From positions 17,556,774-17,620,773 of the forward strand of contig CM060334.1 of the NCBI GenBank assembly GCA_030674155.1: DNA of 64,000 nt, read 5' to 3'. This document shows positions 1 to 13,294 of this stretch, piece by piece. Position 1 is the stretch's first letter, and every line of letters starts with the position of its first letter. The notes under the pieces were generated by a model. It worked only from the letters and a program-made list of their open reading frames with translations, searched no databases and was not told the DNA's origin. This DNA is from Stramonita haemastoma. Its lineage: Eukaryota; Mollusca; Gastropoda; Neogastropoda; Muricidae. Both the position numbers and the translations under genes were made by a program.

Positions 1-58
1 TCCATTATCCTCAATATAAAAGAATAAAATAAGATTAAAAAAACAATCCCTGCGTTAC

Positions 59-201
59 CTGTCGAGCCAGATCTGGGTTGGAAGACAAGGCCTGGAGCAT
101 GGACTGCATGTAGGGGGCCTGCATCATGTTCTGAATCATCTGGGGGTTCTGCATCATCTGCTGCACCATCGACTGCATGCCGGCGTTGTTGTACAGCGAC
201 C
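59..201 (-). CDS. UBQLN1: Ubiquilin exon 10 (later STI1 region)
   Basis: Encodes about 47 residues from [20 protein letters not shown] to NPDLARQ, part of the Met/Gln-rich third to fourth STI1 region. Acceptor gtttcag, donor gtaacg, phase 1 in and 0 out. The gene continues past the left edge of the window. Confidence 0.92.
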
Positions 202-1945
202 CTGAAACAAACCGTCCCAATATGACTCACTCTGGCTTCTTACCACTTCCACCACAACTTACTTAGGGTTCTTAAAAAGTTCAACATCCCCATAGTTCGA
301 ATGCACCTACCTTACTTAAAAATCTTATTATTTAGTGAACCTCAGACCTCTATGCGAGTAACAAAAAACCCAAAGAGAAAAACCACAAAAAAGAATGGTT
401 CAACCAAATAAAATTGAAGTCTTTTTTTCTCAGGCCCTGTCAGCTATTTCTTTCACATCCACTCTGTCAACTCTTACAATTAAAAGTTAATTCCTTTTCA
501 ACATTTTACTTCACTGAAATATAAAAACTGCAACTTTTAAAGAAAGTGAAGTAAACGTTTCTCAGTAGACACTTGGAAACAGTAGGTGAACCTGCTAGAC
601 CTGTCAACTTAAATTTTTTCAGGAGCTAAGGGTCTTATTTTTACTTTCAATTTTGATTTTATTTTAACTACTTTCTCTTCTTTGAGGTTTGAGTTATAAT
701 TACTTGCTCTTCAAAAATGCAGAAGAAGATACTGAAAATTCCAGGACTTTTTCTGAGCCTATAGGTCAACATTTCACAAGAGAATTGACCCTGGAAAGAT
801 TCTGTAGGAAAAAAAAACAAAACTCCCATAAGGAGGAATAAGCAAACTTACAAACAGTGGGAGAAAAATGGGTGGACCTGCATAAGTGGTAATGCACTTT
901 ACTCGAGTACCATAAACCAAATTTCAGTGACAAACCTGCTATGACTGAAAGTGGTAAATTAAATATTACTTTATACCACTATTTAGACACCCCATTATAA
1001 TAAAATACAATACTACTGGCTGTATAAGCACATGTTTTTCAATACTACTAAGCTTCCTTGACCCTTTGCTCAGCGCAGCAAAATCATTTGTTCACTTTCT
1101 GCTAGGCAAGGAAAATGAAAGATGGCTGTGAGGAGGTGTGTGTATTTATCATGCAATAACTCTCCAATGCTTACATGGATTTTGATACAATAAAAGCAAC
1201 AAGATGCAGAAATAAATTTTAAAAACTACAACTTCCTTTTCAATGTTGATCTTTTAATTTTCTTTCAAAAATACAATATGTAAGCAAACAAGGTAATTGA
1301 TCTGTTTGTGTGTGTCACACTTGTGTTGCAATAACTTTGAAATGCATGCATGGATTTTGGTCAAATAAAAATTAAACCATTCAGAAATAATTACAGAAAA
1401 AACATTTTCTACCTACTGTTGGTAAACACTTTTTTTATGAATGATGCATGAACACACGAAACATTCGCCATTGTGCTTGCTGATGATCATGGCATGTTAA
1501 CTTTACGGTTTGAGCCACCACCATGTCAAAAATCCCAAACAGCATCCAGTTCACAAAATATATCAAGCTGTAAATCATTGCCAAACTATAAATCCATAAT
1601 AATTCCCCCAATTCTAGGAGTAAAATTTAAAATGCGCATCAACAAGATGCAAGATGCGCACTCTTAAAATAGGCCATTGTGTGCCGGTGTGAACAAATGA
1701 CAAGATTTACAAAACTGCATAGGGAAACAAATACAGTTGCATGCAGGAAAAAGAAAAAAAAATGGGTAGGCGCTGCACTTGTGGCGATGCGCTCTCCCCG
1801 GGGAGAGCAGCCCGAATTTCACACAGAGAAATCTGCTGTGACATAAAGTGGTACAAAATACAAAGTACAAATACAAAAATACACATGGGGACTGGATGTA
1901 AAAAAGCAAACGAGTGCTTATTCCATTATCCCTGATATAAAAGAA

Positions 1946-1978
<33 letters not shown>

Positions 1979-4900
1979 AAATAAACAACACCCACACCCA
2001 CACAGAGACTCAAACCCACCCTGTGACAGGCTGGAGGTGGTGGTGTTGGTGGTGGAGGCAGCGGCGGATGTGGTGGTGCCAGAGCTCCAAGGGTTGGGGA
2101 GGGGGTCTGAGTTCTCCCTGCCCTGCTGACTGCTGCCGAGTCCTGTCACCACACAGAAAACAACCTTCAGTCAGGAATCTAACTTGCTGGAATGACCGTA
2201 AAACTGCAACGACAAGTGATCTGTCCCATATTGAGTTGTTGCCTGTTCCCCATCTAAAAACCCGGGGGGTTTCCCTCCATTCCATACGTCTGCAAGCCTG
2301 GACACGGTTTCAAACAATGCAGAGTTTAACAGTTCAATGGAAATACCAATGGGCCTGACTCACAGGAGGGCTGCAGAAGGTTTTAGTCAAGCTAAAAAGC
2401 ACAAACAAATTTTGGCCAGCTGAAAGGAATCGGGGTAACTGCATGAGGATGTAACCAAATTTCTGACACAACTGCCTTTCATCCCTACCAGAACAGTCAT
2501 TTCAAAATCCACACTTTTACACCCTCTGATCACCCTTTATCATCAGTAATTTTAACATTCACAACCCATTCACCTTTCACTTTACACATTGAAAAATTCC
2601 ACAAAAATAGTACTGACCAGACCCCGAACTTGCTGCAGAAGCAAAGGGGTTTGAACCCAAGGTCTCCTGTGCAGCACTCATCATGGGCTCCTGGATGTCA
2701 TGGTACATTCGCTGCAGGGCGTTGAAACCACCAGGTAAACTCTGGCCACACAGCAACATATTCATCATCAGAAAGGATCCTTGCACAGACTGTTTCTTCA
2801 CTTCTACTTGGCTAAATACTCGTCTTCCCTTTTTCTCTGTGTGTGTGTGTGTGTGTGCGTGTTTTCACAAGTTGCGGTATTAGACAGGAAAGAGAATGTG
2901 TCAGGGGCAGATGGTGTGATTGGTAATGTGTGGGAAAAAATTTCTGGGGATCAATATACATGAAATTATAAAACTTTCATGTTACTAACCTACAGAACTA
3001 CAATAAAGAAAAAGGAAAATGCAGTTCTAACAATTCCCAACAAAATAATTCCAATGAAAAATGTAAATAAATTTCAGTTAAAATTCACATGAGAAAAAAA
3101 TATATCACAATGTAAGTAACCCCTGCCCCCCCTCCCCCTCCAAAACAAAACACAAAAAAACCCAACCCCCCTCCCCCACCCAAAACAACAAGAACCACCA
3201 CAACAACAAAAAACAACAAAAAAATAACATCTCCTAGCACCCCTCCCCTAAAAAACAAAAAAATAATAGGAATACAAATACCATAACAGGACATCTATTG
3301 CTAAAAAAAATCTTACAAACAAGAAACAATAACTGGATTAGAGCATCTTTAAGTCCAATGGACTATGCATCAGCAATCTAAAAAAGTCATATACAAGTGA
3401 CAGACTGTTAAATATTGCTAACGGAGAAGATATCTTCAAAACGGGAAAAGTTAAAAGTTAAAGTCTGTCCCGAGCCTTAGGCTCATCAGGCCGGTGCTTA
3501 TCCCGGTTTCTGTGGCGTTAAGCGACTGAGAGTCATAGACTCCCCCCTGGATAGGACGCCAGTCTATCGCAGGGTTAACCCCCAACACGAGGTTGGTACC
3601 CCTTTTACACCTGGGTGGGGTGAGAAAATAGCCGTAAAGTGCCTTTTCCAAGGGCACAACGCCATAGCCGAAAGCTGGGATCGAACTCGCAACCTTTAGA
3701 TTACGAGTCCAACGCCCTAACCACTAGGCTACAGCGGCGGCTTCCAAAACGGGAATAGGCTCTTTTAATTAAGCTGCGGCATGATCTGCTGTTATGTTAT
3801 TACACATATGCAAAAAGCATTTCCAGCCTATTTTGTCTGGAAGCATATCAATTTCCAACTACATGCTAAGGAAACAATGTTTTTTTAATAATATATATAT
3901 ATAATGTTCTCATGTTTTAACAAAAGAATCAAACTTAAATATTTCTTTGTGTGCATCTAGACAGCCAAGCCCCATTTCTTCACACTAAAATAACTTTTGT
4001 TGGGATTTTATTACAATATAACACTTGTAGTAAAAAGGGGAGCACTACTTGTGTCACCCCCAGGCAAACTTTGGTTCTTCTTTTTGCTAGGCTGTCAACT
4101 TTTTCATTGTATAAAAACCACTGTCATGGAATCCAACAGAAAGTTATTTCTGAGCCCTTTAAAGATGACAAATTTCAATGACTTCAAATCTGACTTTTGT
4201 TTGCAAAGTACTTATGGCATAAATTACTGATGTGGAGTCCACAGAGTGCGAGAGAGTGAGTGTGTGAGTGTGTGAGTGTGTGTGTGTGTGTGTGCGCGCG
4301 CGCATGCGCGCACTCGTGCGTGCATGCACAGACATACGTACTTGTACGTGCTTGTGTAAAGTGTATGCATGTGTGTGTGAATGTATCCTTGCAGGTACAT
4401 GTGTGTGTTAGTGTGTGTTAGAGGGCACTTTTTTGCTTTTCTTTGGGGTCTTTTCTTAGTTTTCTTTTCCTTGCAGTAAGTGTAGAGACTTTCAGTAATG
4501 CTAGTCTTGTAAGACCAAAACTACATCTACTACCAATGTCATCACTGTACAGCAACCCACCAGAGAAAACCCTGCAATGCTGCGTCAACTCTGCAGCAGT
4601 TCATAACTAGTTCAATACTAATAAAGGCCAACAATTCTGTGGCAGTTCTGACAACCTAGTTTGCAAAAGCAGTAAATTCTACTTACCTCTAAATTACTCA
4701 TGGCACGATCCTGTGACCGCATTAATTCCTGTAGCATAGCAGGATTGCGGGCCAGTTCCATTGTCTGCAAGATTGACTAGTTTTTTAAGCACGTTACAGA
4801 GTATTCATTTCACATGTACACATCTGACTTTTTTTTAGTGCACTGTTGATTCCTTTAAAATAAAATAATAAACATAAAAGACCTGACGATATTCAAATGC

Positions 4901-5920
4901 TCCCTAATGTTTAATTTTCTGGCTTCCCTCCCAACCCTACCACCCCACACCCCACTTCTTTCAAAGCTAACTTTTCAACACACTAAATCTAACACAACAT
5001 TCACACATGATCACACATGATTTCCACCTTTAAACCTTGATAGCTACGACTGCTACAGGACAATACTTGTACTGTATTTACCAGCCGCCATGGCGCAGTG
5101 GTTAGCGCCTTGGATTCCGGACTGGAAGGTCGCGGGTTCGAATCCCATAAGTCATAGGGATTTTTTCGGGCTCCGGCCGGCTCCTACCCAGAGTGAGTGT
5201 GCTGTGGGCTCAGTGGGGAGACTGGGACCACACAGTCGAGCTTCATCCACTTTACGGATGCGAATTTGAGAGTGTTGCTCAAATTACCTGACCAACACTG
5301 CAGGTGTCTGTATCTCTCGGGCCTGGTTGACGCCGGGATATATTATGACAGTAAGCGTAGAGAACAACCCTGTCAAGTAGTCTCAAAGCGGATGCACCTC
5401 CACAGCAGCATCACTACATCATCCTCATCATCATTGATCATTATGGAATAATAAAAATTGCCTCTGATTCGGTGGCACCCGTTGCTCTGGTCTCATGGTG
5501 ACCTCAGATTTGGTTTCCCCATACACTTCCGTGCCTGTGGTGAGTTTGTGTCAAAGCCTTTGGGGGTGGGGTTCGCGGGAGGCGGTCGTTGGAGGGACGT
5601 TGTGGTGGTCGCCACCTCGGGTGGGTGACTCACTCAGTCTGGCTCCGCGACTGAGCTAATACTGTCGTTAGTAGGGGGCCTAGTAGGTGGTGTCCTGCGT
5701 ATGTTAGCTCAGAATAGGCACCACTGAACACCACCAAAGTGACCCAGCAGAAGTGCAGGGCCCCTCTGGCTGGTGGCCCTGCGGCGGCCTAATATTGATG
5801 GGCTCCCTGTGAGCTCCCGACCCCGGGGATGAGACACAACGAATCTGGGTATGGCTGTGGCGGGGAGATTGAAATGAGCGGCGTGGGAACAGCAGTACGG
5901 GAACGTCACAGAAGACGAGG

Positions 5921-5966
<46 letters not shown>

Positions 5967-8580
5967 TTGTACTGTATTTTTATTTATTTATTTTATTTTA
6001 TACCACTTTATGTCACAGCAGATTTCTGTGCATGAAATTTGGGCTGCTCTCCCCGGGGAGAGCGCGTCGCCACAAGTGCAGCGCCTACCCATTATTTTTC
6101 TTTTTTTCCCTCAGGGATGGTGTCTAAACACACCTGTGTACATGCTGGTTTGTTGTTGTTTTTTACATTAATTAACATTAATTAATGTATACACATTAAT
6201 CCTGAATTTGCTCACAGATGTGCCTGCATACCGTCTTGTTGACATTAAGATTTTTTTCTTAACCGTAGTAGCACCAGACAACACTGCAGAGGATTCAGTG
6301 CCGCTGGCGGAATTAGCATTGGGCTGTATAATTTTAAAGCAGGGTGAAATCAAACAATCCTTAGTATAATTATGCAAAAGTGAACTAAAGTTACATAACA
6401 CAAAATGGTTTACTCTTCTAAAAGGCAGAACAAATTTTTTAACGCATGTTCAATTTCTTCACCTAACTGGGAAGACAAGGCAAGGCTGGAATCAAACACA
6501 AGACCTCATGGTTTGTTAGCCACAGCCAGGTTAACCTCTTAACCACCCTGCCATCTTCTTTCTTGTATGAGGTCAGTACAAATTAATTATAGAAAACTGT
6601 CTAAAAATCAGAAAAATGTAATTAAAAAGCTTCATTCTCTTACGCACAAATGCAGGTACATGCACACACTCTCTTACAGATCGATACCCTCTTGCACACA
6701 TGTACACACACCCACAAGGCCTTACCTGACGCATCAAATCAGGGTTGTTGAGCATGTGCGTGATTTCGGGATTTCTCTGAAACAAAGCAAACAAGACATG
6801 TGCATAAAATTAAAAAACCAGCTATGCTTCTATAATGGACATCATTTTTCTCAGTTCAGGAAATTTTACAATGTGCTTTTCTCTGTTGCTCTATTTTCAG
6901 TCTTTCAAATTCCTAACATACACATACATATGCTGCTATCTCATCACTGCATGCAAGCCACAACTATAAATACACAGGGATTCAAATTCCTAAATATACA
7001 CAAATGCTTTATCAATATTATGCAGCCACAACAATAAAAACACAGGGATCCTAAAATACCAAAGCCTAAAATGAACACTAACACTACTTAAACCCCGACC
7101 CCCACCCCAAAAAAACCTAACAGCCACTCTTCCCCCTCCTCCCCTCAAACCCCTACTATTTATTTATTTTTATTTTATACCACTTTATGTCACAGCAAAT
7201 TTCTCTGCATGAAATTTGGGCTGCTCTACCTGGGGAGAGCGCGTCGCAACAAGTGCAGCACTTACCCTTTTTTTTTCCCCTCAGGGATGGTGACTAAACA
7301 TGACACCTGTATGCATGCTGTTTTTTTATAATTTTGTCATCCACTCCTACCGGCACATGATAGCCTGCTATTCCTGAGTGCATCACACATATGAAGTGTC
7401 ATTTGAAGTGACTTTGACATTAAGTATTTTCCTAACACTAGTAAAAAAAAAAAATCTCTTGTCATTGCTGGACCTAAACTTTGACCCCTTGTGTTTTCCA
7501 TCACTTTTGTTCACTTTTCTGAATCACATCTCCAAACTTTCATGTTGTTTGTAAAAGGGTAGTAAATGGAAAACAGTGGTTGGCCAATCTGAAAAGCTCG
7601 GCCAATCAGAAACATCAATAGAAAAAGTGCTCGGTTTTATATATACTTCCAGACAAGCTATACACACAGCAGCCACAATGGCTTACCCATCATTCAGTGA
7701 TGTGGCTCTTGTTCATTTTTTTGTGCCCAGTGGAAACTTTCTGCACCCAGCAAATAAGATGTGCAGAAAACTTGCAATGGCTGAGCCTCATATCAACACT
7801 ACTATACACATGGAGGCCACAATGGCGTTCTTGTCATTCACTAATGCAGCCTTGGTTTTATTTTTGCACCTAATGGGGCACTCTATGCAAACATTTTTTC
7901 CCTAGAAGTTAAAACGTGGTGAAGCCTAGACTCAACAATCTGAGGATTGTTTATGACCAGCTGTCCCACTCATCATGTCAGGATTAGATATTGCCAATAC
8001 AAACAACACCCACCCCCCCACCCCTGAATTATGGCAGTGACCATACCTCCATAAGATCCCTCATCTGAGGATTGTTCATGATCAGCTGTCTCATGATGTC
8101 AGGGTTGGACATCATCTGCTGCACAAAGGGGTTCTCCATCATCTGCCGTAACATCTCTGGATTCCCCATCAACTGCAACGCAATGGACAATATTTATTCC
8201 TTTCACAGGAAAGGTGAACATCAGGCAACAATAGGAAAAAGCAAACTTACACAAGCACGGAACTCAACTTTTCTTCAAAAAATCAAGACATTCTTACCTA
8301 TTTTGACAACTGAAGGATTCCTTTACAATTAACAGAAGACATCACACAATAAATATAAGCCAACTCTGGAGTAAGAAAGCATTCCATTAAATATCTCGTT
8401 TGCCAATATAAAAAAAATTAAATAGTAAAAATTCTGTAAACAAAAAAATATTCATAAGAAATTTATCACAAATTTCAAGCATACCACTTTTCTTCACAGC
8501 ATTATTTACTTACATATCTACTGGAATACTATTTCCATTACTCTCTTCATCAAATTAAAATTGTTTCAGTTTTTGTTTTT

Positions 8581-8678
<98 letters not shown>

Positions 8679-11600
8679 ACATGTATGCATGCATGTATGC
8701 ATGAGCACTTACCTCTGTCTGCATGCGTTGCTGCAAGTCCATGAAGTTAGCAGAGCCCATTCCCAGTCCACTGATGCCAGCCAGACCCCCTAGGCTCCCC
8801 AATCCAAATGGGGTCTGGGACACATCAGGCTGCGTAGGTCCTGCTGCTTGCTGTCAGAAGAAAACACAAAACTTTACCAACCAAAACACTCCACTTTCAT
8901 GAAAAAGTCTTACGTTTTATGTATCACATAATCAGGATTGTTACAGAAGGGTATTATCCTTGAACCCTTTTAGGACTGCCTGGGACACTTTTCCCTGTGA
9001 ATACTATGCCCACTTTCTGCAAAATCTGAGCTAGAAATTTCTTCTTTTCTATCACTCCCTTTGTTTCCCCATCTTTTTCTTTACTTTTCTATTCTCTTTC
9101 TCTCTTACTGCTTTTCTGCCTACCAAGTCCACTCCCCTGCTTTTTTCCCCAGAAAATATGACAGATATCTTTTACTTTTTTATAAATACATCTTTTAATT
9201 ATCTGTCCCAAAGTCAGAGTGTGTTGGCTGAGGCCAGACCTCCTGCAGAGTTACAAGCACATAAGAACAGATGTTTTCCAGACAAAACAACTATAATTAT
9301 CCTTAAGATACAGCTTGACCATATTGTATTGTGTATTATATGTATACGACTTTTAGTTATGACAGATTTATATACTTGAAATTCATGCTGCTCTCCCAGG
9401 GGACAGCAAGTCGCCACAAGTGCTGCACCTCCCCCCACCCCCCCCCCCCCCATCCCCAAAGCAAGTCAGCAAGTGCATTCATTTCCCTATTTCAGTGGCA
9501 AATTCAAAGAGAACCTTGGAAGAGACAAGTCTTGCTACTGTGGATTTTGTTTTGGCTTTAAACTGTGAGTAACATGCACTGAGTGTTTGTGGCACACAGG
9601 ACCTTGGTTTATCATCTCATCCAAAAGACTGGCACCCACATGGCCATTCCATGTCTAGTAGACCTGAAAAAGTTACAGCTCAGTGATCAAACCCACACTC
9701 CTCACTTTCAAGACAGGTCTGTTACTTCTAGATCCTCCTGATCTGAGCTAAGAAGTTTTCTTTCACTTTCCTAAAGCCCAAACAGTCTATTTTAAAATAT
9801 ACCAGGTGGTCTTTTAAAAAAAAAAAGAAAAAAAAAGAAAAAGGGATGGGGATGGGCTGTCCTCCACTTTATTCCTTCACTGCCACACCCATTTCATGTT
9901 CATTAATTAACAACTGTTTGCCAAGAATATTGATCAAAGGATATGAGGTGAAGCAACAGCAGCAACAACAACAAAATATTGACATTTAGATTGTAGCCGC
10001 ACTTTGCTTTTTATGAAAACCACACACAGACATTTATGAATAAAACTCACAACCATGTCACTCTGTCTCAAAAAACTTGTCTCAATATAAAAGTCTGAAC
10101 ATTTTCTTCCATCCAGAGAGCTTTTGCCTGCTGTAAGGTACTTTAAACAAAGCTGCCAACCTTTCAGAATCCAAACAGAATTTGGTGGGAGCTAGGTACA
10201 AGGGGGGGGGGGGGGGTGCCTCCCTACTGAAAAAGTTAGGGTCAAGGGGTGCAGCCCCCTTAAGCTCAATCAATTTTTAAAGGTTAACAGAGCAAATTTT
10301 TCATATCCTGACAAGATAATGTAGTCAGGTAATAACAGTGTGGCATGCTTTGAAATGAAAAGGTGTCTGGTGGAAACCTGAAGTACAACCACCACTTATT
10401 TATTATGCTTGCTTTCATGAAATACAAACTCAGTTATCAAAATTATTTACAGATGAGCACTGAGGATCAGTTGCACCAGTTGTGTGTTTCTTTTTGTTTT
10501 ATTCAGCAACCGATGTCTTAACAAACTGTCAAATCTGGGCCAGACTACATCCGCTATTCATAGTTGGTTAAAGCTCAATTATCTGACCACTAATGCCTGC
10601 AGATCGATTTCATCAGTTACAAAGCATTTAATGCACAGTTTCATCCTTGCTTTGTTGTTCTAAAGTACAATGGACTCAAGGTGATCTATACAAAACTCAA
10701 TTCCCTTTATGTCTAACAAACTGTCAAATCTGGGCCAGACTACATCCCACTATTCATAGTTGGCTAAAGCTCAATTATCTGACCACTAATGCCTGCAGAT
10801 TGATTTCATCAGTTACAAAGCATTTAATGCACAGTTTTCATCCTTGCTTTGTTGTTCTAAGTACAATGGACTCAAGGTGATCTATACAAAACTCAATTCC
10901 CTTTATGTCTTAACAAACTGTCAAATCTGGGCCAGACTACATCCGCTATTCATAGTTGGCTAAAGCTCAATTATCTGACCACTAATGCCTGCAGATCGAT
11001 TTCATCAGTTACAAAGCATTTAATGCACAGTTTTCATCCTTGCTTTGTTGTTCTATAAGTACAATGGACCAAGGTGATCTATACAAAACTCAATTCCCTT
11101 TATGTACATGCACACTTATGTCACTGTCTCCCTTGAACACTCGTAGATCTGCTACTCATTGTTTCATCTGCACATTTGCATGCCTTTAAATCAGTGAAAT
11201 AAACTCCAAATAAAAATCTTTGCAGTCTTGGAGCAACTGACATAGAAATGTAGCAAGGCAGCTGAAATTGTAACTGCTGTGCCAAAATCATACAGGAAAA
11301 CAACTCTGGTCTTCTCATGTACAGTGATTTTATTCACATTGCAAAATTACACTTGATCTTATTTACAGTGGCACAGATTTGCAGCAGAAGGTATATCTTT
11401 TCCTTTGATGGGGCTGATCAATTGTAGAAAATCCTCCTTGTATTTGAGAACAAACTTCTGATAGACGGAGTTATGAGACTTTGCATTTTTCATTAACCTT
11501 CTGGTGATCGGCATAACCATCAGAAGCCAGCACAGGCTTTGAAGTCCTACTCAATTTGTACACACTTTTGGGGGTTAAGTTGGGTTTTTTTAATTTGGAA

Positions 11601-12029
11601 ACCAGAAAGTGTTCTTAAAAACCAGAAATCCAACATCACAGTTAAAAGCCAGAAACATTCTGGGGAAAAAGGAATGAATGGCAGCTGTGCTTTCAAGGCT
11701 TACTGAAGCATACAAACTAAAGATTTCATGGGGTACTCAGATGTGAACATGCACTAACTGAGACACGTAGACAGTAGATCATGAAGTCTTGCCACATTTT
11801 CAAGAGTGCAAAGACCACAAGCAGAAATATAGTACAAATAACAGTTCGACATTGCCTTAAAAATAAATTGATGACAAGTAAGGGGATTGTTATAATTTTA
11901 TCTGAGGTGCAACTCTAAATTATGATAAAATCTAAGCAGGAAAGCGGAAAAAGAAAGGGAACTTGCAAGCTCACACAAAAAATACATTGCATATAATGTG
12001 TAGGCACACAGGCACGTGTGCATGCGCGT

Positions 12030-12083
<54 letters not shown>

Positions 12084-12361
12084 CAAAACCACCACCATGC
12101 TAAATAACACAATCATACAAAAAGTCTCAAAGCAGCAATTTTACTTACTGTTGGAGCCGACAATGGAGGTTCAGAGGGCTGCAAGAGAAGTTCAAAACAT
12201 TTCTTTAAATATTGCAGGGAAGAACAATGGATTTTTTTTTAAGCTGAAATAACTTCATTATCCCAAATTTTCAGCATCAAAAGTGGTTGCACAACAGCAA
12301 CAGCAACTAGTGTTATGCAGCTTATGTGACATCAGTTCATCTGCACGCACACATGCACACA

Positions 12362-12418
<57 letters not shown>

Positions 12419-13228
12419 GGACAAACTTGAAAACTTCATGATAGAAAATGATTATCTCTTTCGACAGAAAAAACAAAGATGATGCTATTTGATTCAGGAA
12501 GTGTTCCAAACAGTCTTCCAATATTTAAATTATAAGGAAAAATAATTGGGTGTATATACACAAATGATCAAATTTCTTGGCCTTTACATAGCATCAAAAT
12601 TAACTTGGAATTTTCATATCGATCATGTCCTTACCAAGGCAAGGATTAGTAGGAAGACTGCAAAGAATCGTGAATACACACATAACAAAAGGCCACTGAC
12701 TTACCCGGCTTGTGGTCTTGATGACAAGGTGAACTGTCAGTCCATGTTTGATGCCATGTTGGTCCAAGCTGTCAGGGTCCTTCAAAATCTTGCCGGCAAA
12801 GATCAGACACAGCTGCTCTAGAGGTGACCCAAATTGTCTGGCAACTTCTTCTTTCAACTGGAAAAAATAATGAAATACAAATTAAAAAAAACAAAAACAA
12901 TCCAAGCGCCAAAAAAGAAGAGATAAATCAAACTGCAAAAAAAGTACTAAAACTTCCTTTTCCCTGTAAAAATGTAAGCTTTCACCGTCATTTCCTGTAC
13001 CAGAATTTTTCTTTGGTGTTCCTAGACAAACTACTCAATCCTTTCTTGAGGACAAAGTTTGTCATATAATGATATATAATATACATGCACATACTTTCAA
13101 TGTTTCATTCATTGTTTGTTTTTTTAGGAAGTCCACATCTTCAGGCAAGAGAAACATCCATTACTTAAGAAAGCTACACATAAAACTTTTGTCTCTGCTA
13201 TCTTATATGGTATTGGTAGCAACTCATT

Positions 13229-13294
<66 letters not shown>

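Noticed and set aside
5092..5147. tRNA gene candidates with perfect A and B boxes (also at 25712, 28907, 3448)
   Set aside because: Each is the head of a SINE with body, tail and target-site duplications; the acceptor stems do not pair as a functional tRNA.
5197..5451. Recurrent short frame [13 protein letters not shown] found at several loci
   Set aside because: It lies in the body of SINE family 1 and is disrupted in other copies; there is no sign of selection on the protein.
8587..8793. Open frames of alternating Cys-Val, Thr-His, Ser-Leu or Arg-Glu (here and at other microsatellites)
   Set aside because: They are translations of (GT)n, (CA)n and (GA)n tracts.
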